Shown here piece after piece: positions 11,059-21,682 of a DNA stretch of 64,000 nucleotides; position 1 is the first letter of the stretch; each line of letters begins with the position of its first letter. The stretch is taken from assembly GCA_034766995.1 (NCBI GenBank), contig CM068318.1, positions 37,217,956-37,281,955 on the forward strand, in the 5' to 3' direction. This stretch comes from Acanthacorydalis orientalis. Taxonomy: Eukaryota > Arthropoda > Insecta > Megaloptera > Corydalidae. The notes under the pieces are model-generated. The model made no database searches and had not been told where the DNA came from. It saw only the letters and a program-made list of their open reading frames with translations. Position numbers and translations under genes: made by a program.

Positions 11059-11390
11059 ATAATTCAAGGTACACTTTCCAGTACACCTACTTTGTTACGA
11101 CTTATCTCTTTTTAATAAAGAGAGCGACGGGCGATATGTACATATTTTAGAACTAAAATCAATTAAATCAACTAATTTAAATTACTATTAAATCCACCTT
11201 CAAACAAATTTTTCAATCTATTATCCATTTAAATAAATTTATTGTAAGCCATCTCCTCATAATTATTAATTGCACCTTGATCTGAAATAAATTTTATTAA
11301 AAATTTTAGAAAATTTACTTTCTTGTAAAATTTCCTTACAATGACCATATACAAATTAAATAAAATTATTTAAAGGTGATTCAAACGCAA
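11059..11390 (-). pseudogene. rrnS: Mitochondrial 12S rRNA 3' half (numt)
   Basis: The + strand shows the complement of highly conserved small-subunit rRNA segments: AAGGTACACTTTCCAG, TACTTTGTTACGACTTATCTC and GAGCGACGGGCGATATGTAC near 11066-11143, then ATTGCACCTTGATCTGA near 11270. The copy ends inside the gene. TTACAATGACCATATACAAA near 11336 corresponds to a normally more G-rich conserved segment, indicating decay. Confidence 0.9.
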
Positions 11391-11610
11391 GTGGGGGTTT
11401 TTTTTTAAATTATAATTTGTGTTCGGGCACTAATGACCTTGTCGAAGCGCCCTAAAACCCCAACTACCAACCAACAGTGACGATTTGACTGTCTATTTCG
11501 AAATGTTTCATTTTTTTTAAAACTTGACTTCAGAACTTATGAGTTCTAAATTTCTGTTACAGATAGACATAATATATCTATATGTAGACTGATAATAATC
11601 ATATATACAG

Positions 11611-11773
11611 GGTATCTGAATAAATTTCGGCTGATTTTTTTCGCTTCCATATTTGTCTATTGTGTAATTAATTATCATTTGTAATTGGACAGTAATGTAG
11701 TTCGGAAGCATTATGGAGAGGGTTAACACCGCAACAACGTGTTATGTTGATAAAATGGATCTTCAATCATGTA
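11611..11773 (+). mobile_element. DNA-transposon left fragment (split by Helitron-like DNA)
   Basis: A terminus-like CAGGGTATCTGAATAAATTT follows TA, and about 80 bases on a frame reads LTPQQRVMLIKWIFNH, an N-terminal helix of the kind found in insect transposons with a DUF4817-type DNA-binding domain. The frame breaks at 11773, where Helitron-like sequence begins, and appears to resume at 12452. Confidence 0.45.
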
Positions 11774-12451
11774 TCTATTTATATAATAAACACCCCACAT
11801 TTCTCGTCACTTTGTCCACAGGACAAAGTCCATGGTGACGGTAAATGATTTTATCTATGGTGCCGATAATGTTTGCCTTGTAAACAGGAATAAGTGTGTA
11901 CTATATTTTTTCCTTTCATCAAAATATTCAACAAGTGATTAATGTGTTGTATTCTGATACACTGATACGGATTTTTGCGGCAATGTCATCATTCTCGGAA
12001 ATAATATTTTATCACATTTTCTATACACTCCAAAAAATACACATCAGTTTATTAAAATACACAATTACTTATTGAATTTTTAAACAAAATAAAAAAAATG
12101 TGTAAATAATTATTTTATGAAATCCGTACACGTTAACTATTAATGTCAAAAATACCATTTTTCCACTTTTATTACAACTCTCAGTAGAATTTATTTTTTT
12201 TTTAAAAATATCGATATTTGCATTTTACAAAACCTCTTCTTTCTTATATAAAAACCCACATTTCTCGTCATTTTATCCGCAGTAAAATCTATGGTGACGA
12301 GAAATGTTTGCTTTGTCAGCTCATAGACTTTAAGTTTAATTCATTAAGTACCGGTCGAAGGTACTTTTTATGTTTAAAAACCAAAAAACAGTTTTTTTCC
12401 TTTCAAACATTCTTTCTATTTTCCCGTCATTTTTGACGAATTATACACTAG
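11774..12451 (+). mobile_element. Helitron-like insertion (composite)
   Basis: Starts TCTATTTATATAATAA preceded by A and ends ...ACACTAG followed by T, the A|T insertion geometry of Helitrons. A CGTCA-TTTT-TGACG hairpin sits about 10 bases before the CTAG. Two heads of the same family lie inside, at 11774 and 12238, each containing CACATTTCTCGTCA and ATGGTGACG; the first has lost its own tail. No Rep/helicase coding sequence is present, so it is non-autonomous. Confidence 0.6.
12238..12451 (+). mobile_element. Helitron-like element, complete short copy
   Basis: A 214-bp unit running from TCTTTCTTATATAAAAACCC through CACATTTCTCGTCATTTTAT, GGTGACGAGAAATGTTTGC and TTCATTAAGTACCG to the hairpin and CTAG. 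It matches the 211-bp copy at 33174-33384 over its whole length. Confidence 0.65.
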
Positions 12452-12680
12452 TTGTTAATATGAACAGAAAATTACAGGTTTTTTGGCAATCATCATGTTC
12501 TTGCAAAATCAACAATGCAGCGGTGTAATTAAAATGTTTGAAATGCGGTATACAGTGCAAGATTCGCCGAAGCCTGGCAGAGATCGTACAGCACGTACGC
12601 CACAAAACATTGATGGTATGTGTTGATGAAAATTCAGGCAACTCAGCCAGACGTCGTGCACAAAAATACCTATTTCTTCA
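12452..12680 (+). pseudogene. Transposase DNA-binding fragment, continues 11611-11773
   Basis: One frame gives RYTVQDSPKPGRDRTARTP and QNIDG (about 12541-12615), then after a frame change ENSGNSARRRAQ (about 12630-12665). The GR.RTARTP.NI motif followed by S.RRRAQ is the usual linker and second helix of a DUF4817-type insect transposase. No catalytic domain follows. Confidence 0.5.
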
Positions 12681-12808
12681 TCTTGCATATACTAACTAAA
12701 ATTCTTATCAAACTGCTGGTGAGGACAATTCATAATGCATAAATATTAAATTTCATATTACGATCTTTGTTACACTCAGACAATACTCTCACAGACAACT
12801 TAAAGACA

Positions 12809-12811
<3 letters not shown>

Positions 12812-12867
<56 letters not shown>
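12812..12867. repeat. (TA)n microsatellite
   Basis: About 28 TA units. Confidence 0.95.
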
Positions 12868-12870
<3 letters not shown>

Positions 12871-13059
12871 CTAAAGAAAGAAATATGTGCATTTGTCTTA
12901 TCTTTTTATTATGAAATTTGAGAAGTGTGAGAACGAAATTATCACTTTATATATTAGGATCATATTATTTTTTCACAAAATCTATTTATGGATGATGCTT
13001 GGAGACTTACCTCTCACATAAACCGGAAATATATATTTATGTATTAATATATATATACA

Positions 13060-13924
13060 CATGGGTCGTTCGATAAGTTTGGTAATTTTTTATGATGTGG
13101 CGCCACCATTCCATTCGGTAACGTCACGGTTATCAAATGTCACTTTTTAAACTAGCATAGGCGAAATTCATCACCGTGGATGAAACATGGATCTATCACC
13201 ATATAGCATTTCAACCTAGTGTTTGGTGATGTTTTATCGCAATTCGCAAACTTTTTTTCGTCCATTGATTGCCGTGGATAAAACATGGATCCGCCACTAC
13301 ACACCTGAGTCGAAGCAGCAGTTAAAACAGTGAATAACGGACTGGTGAAAATGCATCGAAGGAGGAGAAGACCGTTTTGTCAGTTGAGAAAGTGATGGTC
13401 ACTGTTTTTTGAGATTCTCAAGAAAGCATCCCGATCGACTACTCAACGAAGTAAAAAAATGTTAACATGAGCCTGTTATACAAGATTATTCGACAGTTTG
13501 AAAGAAGAGTTAAATCAAAAACGAGCAAGATTGGCGAACAAAGAAGTGCTCTTTCATCTGGACAGCGTGCCACCCACAAATCGACCGTCGCAATGGCAAA
13601 GTTGCACGAATTAAGCTTAGAATTGATTCCTCATCCAGCATATTCTCCCGTTTTGGTCCCGAGCGACTTCTTTCTCTTCCTAAACTTGAAAATTTGACTG
13701 TGAGAAGAAATTCTCGACGAATGAGGATGTCATTGCTGCTGTCAATGCATATTTTTCAAAGTTGGAGAAAAGTTACTTTTTCAAGAGGATGAAAAAATTA
13801 TAAACTCGTTCGACCAAGTGTACAGTGCTCAATGGAGACTAAGTTGAGAAAAAATATCGATTTTTTTCCAAAAGAAAAAAAACTTCTACTTGCTTTTTTT
13901 ACCATATTTAACAAATGACCCACG
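13060..13924 (+). mobile_element. Mariner with scrambled internal order
   Basis: The left end CATGGGTCGTTCGATAAGTT and the right end ...AACAAATGACCCACG are inverted copies; the flanking dinucleotides are mutated. Inside, the first catalytic segment (GTGGATGAAACATGGATC) occurs at about 13176 and again near 13272. Sequence that normally precedes it (TTTCAACCTAGTGTTTGG, compare the 19832 element) lies between the two. This is a local duplication or template switch. The 3' part also carries extra bases near 13757-13800. Confidence 0.85.
13262..13850 (+). pseudogene. Mariner transposase catalytic domain
   Basis: Frames with several shifts give VDKTWIRHYTPESKQQLKQ (first aspartate kept, DETW changed to DKTW), VTVF near 13398, AMAKLHELSLELIPHPAYS near 13592-13645 and VLVPSDFFLFLNLKI to a stop near 13697 (third aspartate kept). 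The second aspartate region reads LFHLDSVPPTN instead of HQDNAPSH and is damaged. A non-functional irritans/mellifera-type copy. Confidence 0.8.
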
Positions 13925-13992
13925 TGTATGTGTGTGTGTGTATGTGTATATATATATATATATATGTGTGTGTGTCTGTATGTGTGTGTGTG
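13925..13992. repeat. (TG)n/(TA)n microsatellite
   Basis: Begins at the right end of the mariner that ends at 13924. Confidence 0.9.
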
Positions 13993-14006
13993 ATTTTATT
14001 TATATT

Positions 14007-14345
14007 AACCTCTTAACACACAAATTATTCTTTTCGTGTAAAAAGAACTAGTTTCACAGTGGGGAGTTTTTTCTTTGGGACAGCATGTTATTATATTGGG
14101 TTTAACGGACAAAAAAGAAGGAAGAAATTAAAAAAAAATGAAAAATATTTGAATAAAATACATTAAATAAAAAAATGTTCTTTTCAAATATAAAAAATAG
14201 TAAAACGAATTGTTTTACTGTATTGTATTCCTTGAAACATTCGGTCCTAGATAAAGTAACATTACAGTCAGGACACCAAAATCTCGATTCTCTCCTCAGA
14301 CCTTTCGAATAGCACAAAATGTATCTTCTGATTACATTTGGTTTT
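14007..14345 (-). mobile_element. piggyBac-like fragment, C-terminal end
   Basis: Minus-strand piggyBac C-terminal domain at about 14190-14320, followed toward lower coordinates by AT-rich 3' sequence and a TTAACCTCTTAACAC motif near 14007, a possible TTAA terminus. The rest of the transposase is not recognisable. Confidence 0.6.
14190..14320 (-). pseudogene. piggyBac transposase Cys-rich tail
   Basis: The minus-strand frame reads LCYSKGLRRESRFWCPDCN, then VTLSRTECFKEYNT. CYSKG.R.E.R.WC..C..L...ECF..YH is the typical ending of piggyBac-family transposases, with the final histidine changed to asparagine. Upstream frames do not show the DDD catalytic core. What follows is a run of AT-rich codons, not domain sequence. 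Confidence 0.75.
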
Positions 14346-14399
14346 GAATTCTTGTTGAGAATATAATCGGCAAAATATCTTTCTAATAATATAAATGAC

Positions 14400-15390
14400 T
14401 GGCGTTAAATGATGTCCCGTGTAAATAGATGTCGCCTGAGATTGGGCGAGGGGTGGGTGGTTGTGAGTTGGTAGATGGCACTAACGACATATAAACTAGC
14501 AATCCATTGAGATAGATACAACAAAAATGACGTGAAACGTCATACCGAATACAGATTAACGTTTGAAGCACCATGATGAAAAATGTCGTCACGCTCATTA
14601 GAAATGTATTTCTGGCATGACGAAATATTTCGTCATGTCCATTTAAGAGATTAACAATAATCAATAACTAATCAACTATTATATAAATACATCACGTTGT
14701 CATATGAAGCGGATTAAATCGATGGCTTCATATCCTGATCAATATTAGTGAGTGATTGAAACACATTAACGAGTAATAATAATATCAGTGATGGATAGTA
14801 AAAGATATTAGGGTCACTGAAATCTAATTACGAAATTGTCTACCGCGTTATAAAAAAAAACGTACTTTTTCTTTCTCTTCCATTACAGTTTCGCCATTAA
14901 ATCAATCAGTAATAAAAACAAATGGGGCGCTGCATAAAAATCCATTCACTTAATGATCAGTTATTATAATTTTAATGATTATTGATTAGACATGAACGAG
15001 ACGTACCGATTGAGTCGAGAAATGAAAACGTGTATATTTATAGACTTAAGGTGTAACACGAATCGATCGTTAAGAAATAATGCTCATAAATCAATGCATC
15101 AATAACGAGCCAAACGGACTAAATATCTGGTTACGGATCTCATATCAAATAGATATTTGTTAAGAGTATACATGCCCGCACGAACTTTAATATCCGTAAG
15201 CACGTTATTCACTTTTTTTTTATTTTCTTTTGTGTAATTTATTAAATGGATACATTTGTAACATTAATATATTACATTTCATCAATTGAGCCAATTTAAA
15301 AATATGTTCATACATTGACTTGAAATGATTTAATAATGGCAGAAGAACTTTTAAAGGTTCAAAACCAATGTCCGCGTTTCCATGTATATG
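14400..15390. other. Stretch without recognised genes
   Basis: Contains a GC-richer patch at 14415-14480 (GATTGGGCGAGGGGTGGG) and otherwise plain AT-rich sequence. No coding or transposon motif was identified. Confidence 0.45.
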
Positions 15391-15412
15391 TATACATACA
15401 TACATACATACA

Positions 15413-15450
<38 letters not shown>
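15391..15450. repeat. (TACA)n/(TA)n microsatellite
   Basis: A TACA tract passes into TA. Confidence 0.9.
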
Positions 15451-15455
<5 letters not shown>

Positions 15456-15905
15456 ACATGATATATAATAAATTTTGCTCGCGTTTAAACATATTTAACA
15501 TGGGAGGTTTTCATGTAACATACGGATTAAATCTAATTTACGACCGCCTCTTCCTCATTTTAATTAAGAAAACATACCTTCTGCATAGTTGAGACAACAT
15601 GAATATTCTTTAAAACTATTTCGGATAGTCCAAATGATCTCGTTTATTCGAATGTTAACAACGAAGAACGAACGACACGGTGATAAAGAACATTCTGCAA
15701 GTTGTCTTATGCTACAATGACTGGGCACAATTGTTGATTTTGTATCGTGGTTATTACTACCGTCACTAGTTTTGTATTGTACATTGAACTTTTCATACAA
15801 TTCTAACGATTCAAACAAAAGTAAATTGAACAAATTTAGTAAGTATTAAGTGTAGATACAAGAGCACATTCGAATTAATTTTTATTCATATTTATACATA
15901 TTTAT

Positions 15906-15976
<71 letters not shown>

Positions 15977-16008
15977 TGTATATGTATATATATATACACA
16001 CACATACA
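15906..16008. repeat. (CA)n(TA)n compound microsatellite
   Basis: CA tracts flank TA with GT interruptions. It ends next to the pogo-like candidate. Confidence 0.9.
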
Positions 16009-16011
16009 TTT

Positions 16012-16897
16012 AACCCTTGATTTACACGGTAGATTTGTTACTCAAAAGTACCATGTAAATCGAAACCATGCAATTCGAATCCACATTTCATTTTAAAAAT
16101 AGGGGATAGATTTTACAAATCTGTAACGAAGCATATTATTTGTTTTTAATAAAATTAGAGAACATACTTTACACATTAATTCGGAAAACATTAAAAACAA
16201 ATAACATTCTTACATCTTTGCTCTATTAAACAGTGTATTGCATATTTGCATATGCGTTACAGTTTGAAAGTTATTAAGATTTATTTGGTATACACAAAAT
16301 CGTAACATCGACTTTCGCATAAATTCCACCCATAATAAAACCGCAGTGTAAGATGTTTTTCGTCAAGTGTTCATTCTGTATCATCTTCACTTGTTAATTA
16401 CTTCTTCACTCTTCTTTTACTCACATCTTCACTCCTCTAATTCATTTTCCAAACGCATGGCGGGAAATGTTCAAATCAAATCCATTATTAAAGACTGTTT
16501 TCAATCATTGCTCAACTCCTTACAAAGTGCCTGATATTGAGTTAAACAATTACGCAAGTCATTTCCAAAACTTGAACTTCTTTCCATATTTGGATCATTC
16601 TCAATGAAGAAACCTTCCAGTTCTTTAACCAGTGCATTCTTTTACCTATAGAATTTGCAGTAATTTGAAACAAACAAATCTTGACAGTGGTGTGTGCGTG
16701 CTTATTATTTAGCAAAGAAGTGTAAATGGAGAGCTTTTTTAAATGCGCGCGAAAGTTTTTTAAAACAAATGTTTTTCGCAATTATGTGTGACCGTGTTAA
16801 AATGAAATAGTGCTGTGTTAACGGAAGTTTTTCAGCTTTCCTTCAGCCGTGTTAAACCGAAACCGTGCAATTCGAGTAATATAAATCGTGAGTTGAG
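16012..16897. mobile_element. Candidate pogo/Tigger-like DNA transposon remnant
   Basis: The left side reads CCCTTGATTTACACGG followed by GTAAATCGAAACCATGCAATTCGAA. The right side reads AACCGAAACCGTGCAATTCGAG and ATATAAATCGTGAGTTGAG, so terminal and subterminal GATTTA and GCAATTCGA motifs occur at both ends, the pattern of pogo/Tigger termini. On the minus strand near 16500-16640 a frame reads ALVKELEGFFIENDP and DLRNCLTQYQALCKELSND, compatible with a transposase C-terminal tail but not diagnostic. No DDE core was found. Confidence 0.35.
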
Positions 16898-16911
16898 TGT
16901 GTGAGTTTGTA

Positions 16912-17042
16912 TATGTGTGTGTATATTATTTATATATATATATATGAATAAATATATATATATATGAATATATATATATATATATATGTATTTATATATA
17001 TGTATATATATATATATATATGTATAGAGAGAGAGAGAGAGA
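16912..17042. repeat. (TA)n/(GA)n microsatellite
   Basis: TA with GAATAAAT interruptions, ending in a GA tract next to a MITE copy. Confidence 0.9.
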
Positions 17043-17249
17043 CAGTAATTTAACTGAAGCTTTCACACGAAAGTATTTTAAAAAAAAACAAAAATTGAAA
17101 AAAAAACATGTTATCACCATTTAGTATTTTAGTTCAATTGTATTTTAGTATGAATTGAACTAATATACTAAATAAAAAACAACATGAATTTCCTAATCCC
17201 TGCGCCCCCTTTGAATACTTACATTTGAAAGCCTAACTTGAATCATCCC
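17043..17249 (+). mobile_element. MITE (GGTGATTCAATTTAGAC family), divergent copy
   Basis: The left part CTTTCACACGAAAGTATTTT and right part GAAAGCCTAACTTGAATCA are inverted, and an internal TTTAGTATTTTAGTTCAATT palindromic core matches the copies at 37073 and 37349. TA lies at 17250-17251. Confidence 0.6.
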
Positions 17250-17266
17250 TATACATCACATACATG

Positions 17267-17786
17267 TTAGGTGTACAACTTCTTAATTAAGTGCTTTGTT
17301 TTACAGAAAGTGAATGTTTACGGAAAAACTGAATACATTTCAATCCTCAAAATATGTCCCATTATTTTAAATAACTTTAGTCTATTTATTTGTAAATTAA
17401 CTGACATACCTTCTTTCTCGACAAAATATGTAAGGTATTTGGGTCGCTTCGTTAGTTTGGGATCTCTTCCCATTTTTGTATATTTTTTTTGTATCTTTTT
17501 ATTTCGCCACAAACATTTCCGTCAAAGTTAAATAAATCATCGCCGAGGCTTAAACAGCATTCCTTTTTCAATTGGAATGCGAAAGTATGCAATGCCTAAT
17601 ATGCTACTTTTCGGACGCCATTGAGTTCGCTACTGTTTTGTGAGATTATGCAAGCTAACTTAATCAAGATATATAATGTTTTTAAATGTTAAGGTTGGCA
17701 TTTCAAAATCTTCAAACAACGAGGAAATATTTTAATTTAAAACAGTTATGAGTGATTCAATTTAAAGGCAACGAATTATTTTTTAC

Positions 17787-17792
<6 letters not shown>
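17267..17792. mobile_element. TTAGGTG-ended element, copy 2 (526 bp)
   Basis: The left end TTAGGTGTACAACTTC and the right end ...TTTTTTACACCTTA are inverted. Shared internal strings with the 24633 copy include TACGGAAAAACTGAATACAT near 17319 and the CAATTTAAAGGCA motif near 17760. It is an internally deleted relative of the 1260-bp copy. Confidence 0.7.
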
Positions 17793-17838
<46 letters not shown>

Positions 17839-17955
17839 AAAATATATATATATATATATATATGTATGTATATGTGTGTGAGTGTGTGTATGCAGAGAAG
17901 AGATATATATATATATATACACGTATGTATATGTGTGTGAGTGTGTGTGTATGCA
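17791..17955. repeat. (TA)n with duplicated GTGTGAGTGTGTGTATGCAG block
   Basis: TA arrays alternate with two copies of an about 35-bp block containing TATGTGTGTGAGTGTGTGT and TATGCAG (near 17867 and 17926). Confidence 0.9.
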
Positions 17956-18224
17956 GGAAGAGAAAAGGAGAAATCTTAACATGTTTGTTATTTATAATCC
18001 AATTACTGTGTGAATACTAAACTCGAGAAATTTTATTTATTAGAACTACAAAAATACTACCTGGTCGTTTTATAAACCGATTAGTCACACTAATCATAAA
18101 TTGTTTTTCGAAATCTTCAGCGAGACAAATTCATATAATTCGTTAAAATAGGCTCACACATTCTTTTCACCCATATATAAACCATACAAGCTTTTTCTGT
18201 TCGAAAATGTTCAATATATGACTA

Positions 18225-18473
18225 CTAGTAGATAATCAATCAAAATTGATGGGAAAATAGAAAGAAAAAAAAACGTATATTGGTTTTTACACCATATAAT
18301 ATTTTTAAAAATAAAAAATATTAAGAACGAAACTTGATGAATTAAATTTGAAACCTATGGAGCTGACAAAGCAAACATTCTCGTCACCATAGATAAACAT
18401 TTATCTCTTCTCACCGCCATGAACTTTGTCATGCGGACAAAGTGACGAGAAATGTGGATTTTTATTATAGAGA
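18225..18473 (-). mobile_element. Helitron-like element, reverse copy
   Basis: On the minus strand it starts TCTCTATAATAAAAATCC, continues CACATTTCTCGTCACTTTGT and ATGGTGACGAGAA, and ends with a CAATTTTGAT fold-back region and CTAG (18225-18228) followed by T. The 249-bp length is close to the copies at 12238 and 33174. Non-autonomous. Confidence 0.6.
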
Positions 18474-18861
18474 AAAATTGTCTAGGATCCTCTAGAGGAT
18501 CGCACTGCACTTCGCTTTAAAATATTGATACACTCCAAGTTATTCATAATTCTGTCTATAAAATGAAAGGATCCGATGCTAAAATCGAATATAATACTTA
18601 TATCACAATTGAGCCATGTCAGTGTTTCGAGACAGATTGAAGATGTCGAATTAGACCTAAATTTTGATGACTTTCTAACTAATCTTTGAATTCGAATCAT
18701 ACATGAAGCATCTTATTTTTGAATAAAAGTTTTATTTAAAAAAGAACAAATAAAAACATTAATATATTGTATAGTGAAGTGTATTTACTTTTCAATTCAT
18801 AGCTTTTGTGTGTAGGAGAATACGACTGGGTCTAACTCTGTATGTATTGTGTGTGTATGTA

Positions 18862-18864
<3 letters not shown>

Positions 18865-18921
<57 letters not shown>
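18865..18921. repeat. (TA)n microsatellite
   Basis: About 28 TA units after a GTGTGTATGTAT lead-in. Confidence 0.95.
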
Positions 18922-18925
<4 letters not shown>

Positions 18926-18929
18926 AGAA

Positions 18930-19473
18930 ATGAAAAGTAAACTCCATATATTTTACATTTAATATACAAAAAAGCAGAGACTAGATGAACTCACAAATTG
19001 TAAATTTCTAATCAACAGCAAACAATGACAAGGTCACTTTTTCATCTCTAATTGGCATATTCGAATCGTGAAGAAATGAAACGAAAGATCGTATCATACA
19101 TAACCGGTCATAAAACAATAAAACAAATATGAATTTAAAAAAAAGTACACGCTACGAAAAGATTTACAAGTAGCCGAATGATAAATGTTTATGATTTATA
19201 CATTTATCTACAGCAATGATAGTTTTAACCACTTCCTGTGCGCACGAACACTGCGATGTAATAATTATATAGTGGAATTTAATTAATATCTATCTCGAAT
19301 GTTAATAAACGCGTCGCGAATCGCAAACACCGCACATATCTTATTCATCAAATTCCACATTCTTTAACAACAAATGTCATCGTAACGAATACGGGTAATC
19401 ATAATAGTATGTTAATACTATTGCTACTACGTTGGTGGTCTTCGATCATTCCTCACTATTGAAATTTACACAT

Positions 19474-19479
<6 letters not shown>
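18930..19479. other. Stretch without recognised genes
   Basis: Ordinary AT-rich sequence; nothing recognised. Confidence 0.45.
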
Positions 19480-19523
<44 letters not shown>

Positions 19524-19576
19524 GTATATATATATATAGATAGATAGATATGTGTAGTATGCATGTATGTATGTAT
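19480..19576. repeat. (TA)n/(GATA)n/(GTAT)n microsatellite
   Basis: TA, then GATA, then GTAT tracts in sequence. Confidence 0.9.
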
Positions 19577-19831
19577 GGTCGCACTCTTCTAAATGGATCA
19601 GTGTGAATTATTTATTCGTTTGACCTTGATATATTATGCCGGTGTACACACAACACAATTTGTCCACTTGAACATAGATTGTTTACTCATATCATAAGCG
19701 CATTATAAATATACATAAAAAATATATAGAAACGTACAAATATAGACAATAACTCGACAAATTTTAAATTTAACTTATTAACGAAATATTGTCAAACAGA
19801 AATGATTAAAATCACAAAAATTTGAAATATA

Positions 19832-21108
19832 CCGAGGGTCGTTTGATAAATAGAGTAAACAAAAGTAAGTTTAACACCGTTCTTCGGAAAACAAAATCGA
19901 TTTTATTTCTCAACAAAGTATCCTCCAGTGTAGACTATCCACTTGGTCCACTTTTCTGATTTTTTCATTCTGTCAGGAAAGTAGCTTCTCCAAAGTCTGC
20001 AAAATACGCACTGACGGCGGAGATTACATCCTCATTCGACGAGAATTTCTTCCCGTCGAGCCAAATCTTCAAGTTTAGTAAATAAAAAAGTCGCATAGCG
20101 CCAAGTTTCGATAATGCGGTGGATGTGGAATCAATTCGAAGTTTAATTCGGGCAATTTTGTCATTGCCATGGTGGTGCGTTTTCTTGGTGAAAAATCACT
20201 TTACTGTGTGCCAATCTTGGCTGTTTTTGTTTCAGATCTTCTTCCAAACTATCCAATAATATTACATAATAGGCTATCGTTATCGTTTTTTCCTTCGTTA
20301 AGTAGTCGATCAGGATGATTCCTTGGGAATCCCAAAAAAAAACAGTAGCCATCGCCTTTCCAGCCGACTAAACGTTCTTCGGATTCTTCGGCGCACTTTC
20401 ATCAGTCGTTGTCTACTGTTTTAAGTCCTGCTTCGACTCAGGTGTATAGTGGTGGATCCATGATTCATCCATGATGACGAATCAACGAAAAAAGCCTGTG
20501 AATTGGGATTAAACATCGCCAAACACTTGGTTGAAATGTCCTTCCTTGTGCGTGCTTTGGACGCCAACAATCTCGGCACCCATTGCGCACCCAGCTTTTT
20601 CATGTGTAATTTTTCATGCAGGATACTACTGTGCACTCGTTCAGTTGTGACGCCTACAGTCTCAGCAATCTCGCGCATTTTCGCTCAGCGGTCTTCCATA
20701 ACGATAACATGGATTTTTTCAACGATATCCGTCGTGGTGACCTCAACTGGGCATCCAGGGCGCGCTTCATCTTCAGTGCATGTTCGGTCATGTTTAAACT
20801 CATTCATGCAGAAATAGTCTTCAACACTGATGTAGAGGATGCCATGAATTCATCCAACTACGCTTTGCCCTGGACGGCCGTTCACTTTTTCAAATAAAAA
20901 TATTTAATCATTGCACGAAACTAGTTTTTTTCATTTTTGAGGTAACTGCTACAATGCTCGCTTCAAACATCTGTAGAACGTGAATAATGCACCGCTTCTC
21001 GATGAAATTTCGCCTGCTAGTTTGAAAAGTGACAATATCCGTGACGTTATCAAACGAATGTGTGGCGCCACATCATAGAAATTTACTAAACATATCAATC
21101 GACCTTCG
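19832..21108 (-). mobile_element. Mariner, near full length, reverse
   Basis: The 1277-bp span matches the normal size of a mariner (about 1.25-1.3 kb). The + strand begins CCGAGGGTCGTTTGATAAAT after TA and ends CATATCAATCGACCTTCG, imperfect inverted termini. It is the only copy of this irritans/mellifera-like family in the window that keeps the DNA-binding domain, and so serves as reference for the deletion and chimeric forms at 8242, 13060, 45848, 50122 and 59588. Confidence 0.9.
19903..20900 (-). pseudogene. Mariner transposase, both domains present
   Basis: The minus strand gives, in order: CTEDEARPGCPVEVTTT (end of first helix-turn-helix, about 20780-20730), KMREIAETVGVTTERVHSS and MKKLGAQWVPRLL (second helix-turn-helix), MDESWIHHYTPESK (first aspartate, about 20475-20435), FFWDSQGIILIDYLTKEKT, FHQENAP near 20190 (second aspartate changed to glutamate), ALCDFF near 20092 (third aspartate kept) and SSNEDVISAVSAYFAD, ending FVEK and a stop at 19903-19905. 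Stops at about 20680, 20430, 20370 and 20160, frameshifts, and the D-to-E change make it inactive. Confidence 0.9.
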
Positions 21109-21109
21109 A

Positions 21110-21682
21110 AATGTACTCAACACGAAATAAAATAATTTACACTGAAGATTATATACTCCACTGTTACGAAACAACTGATTGTTTCAAATATTGATAAAAA
21201 AATACGGCCTTTTATATTCATTTATCATCGAAAAAACAAAAAAAAATCTTATTCACAACATGGCTACTTTCCATGGATCCAGGTTACAAGAAAGTCTAAG
21301 TTATCAAACCAAAATAAATCCGAGAAAAAGTATTATACACTAAACATTATTTTGTAGTTGCGAGAACACTTTATTGATCTATGCACAAATTGTTGACTGC
21401 ACATTTTGGGTATTACCTTAGTTATATTTTAGAATCAATGAAAATCTGAATATATTCCTAGGCATTGTCTACGTATTCAATCACTTCACAAATCACAAAA
21501 AAAAATCTGGTCAATAATATCCATTAATTAATTTCTAATCCTTCGTGTATATGTTCTAATGAGCATTTTGGTAACAATGTCACAATCTTCACAGAATTAA
21601 GGTATACACAGTCAGTATCTTAGCGTTCTAATGATAAAAATCGATTATTGAATAAAAAAATTGATGACTTTTTTATAGTTTG
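21110..21682. other. Stretch without recognised genes
   Basis: Nothing recognised on either strand. Confidence 0.45.

Larger units (their letters stand above)
10781..11390 (-). other. Nuclear insertion of mitochondrial DNA (numt)
   Basis: The order, read on the + strand, is an AT-rich part compatible with the 5' end of 16S rRNA, then a tRNA-Val-like cloverleaf, then the 3' half of 12S rRNA, all encoded on the minus strand. This matches the arrangement in ancestral insect mitochondrial DNA. Nuclear sequence surrounds it on both sides. The left limit is uncertain because the 16S 5' end has no distinctive motif; the right limit is set where similarity to the 12S pattern fades, near 11390. Confidence 0.85.

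Noticed and set aside
10989..11390. Functional rRNA and tRNA genes, or mitochondrial origin of the contig
   Set aside because: Only part of the region is present, conserved positions are changed, and nuclear transposons flank it on both sides.
18484..18500. GATCCTCTAGAGGATC, resembling a cloning-vector BamHI/XbaI site
   Set aside because: Only about 13 bases agree with common polylinkers and the flanks do not; a chance palindrome is more likely than vector contamination.
20503..20897. Plus-strand frames of 93-104 codons over the mariner at 19832-21108
   Set aside because: They are antisense shadows of the minus-strand transposase.
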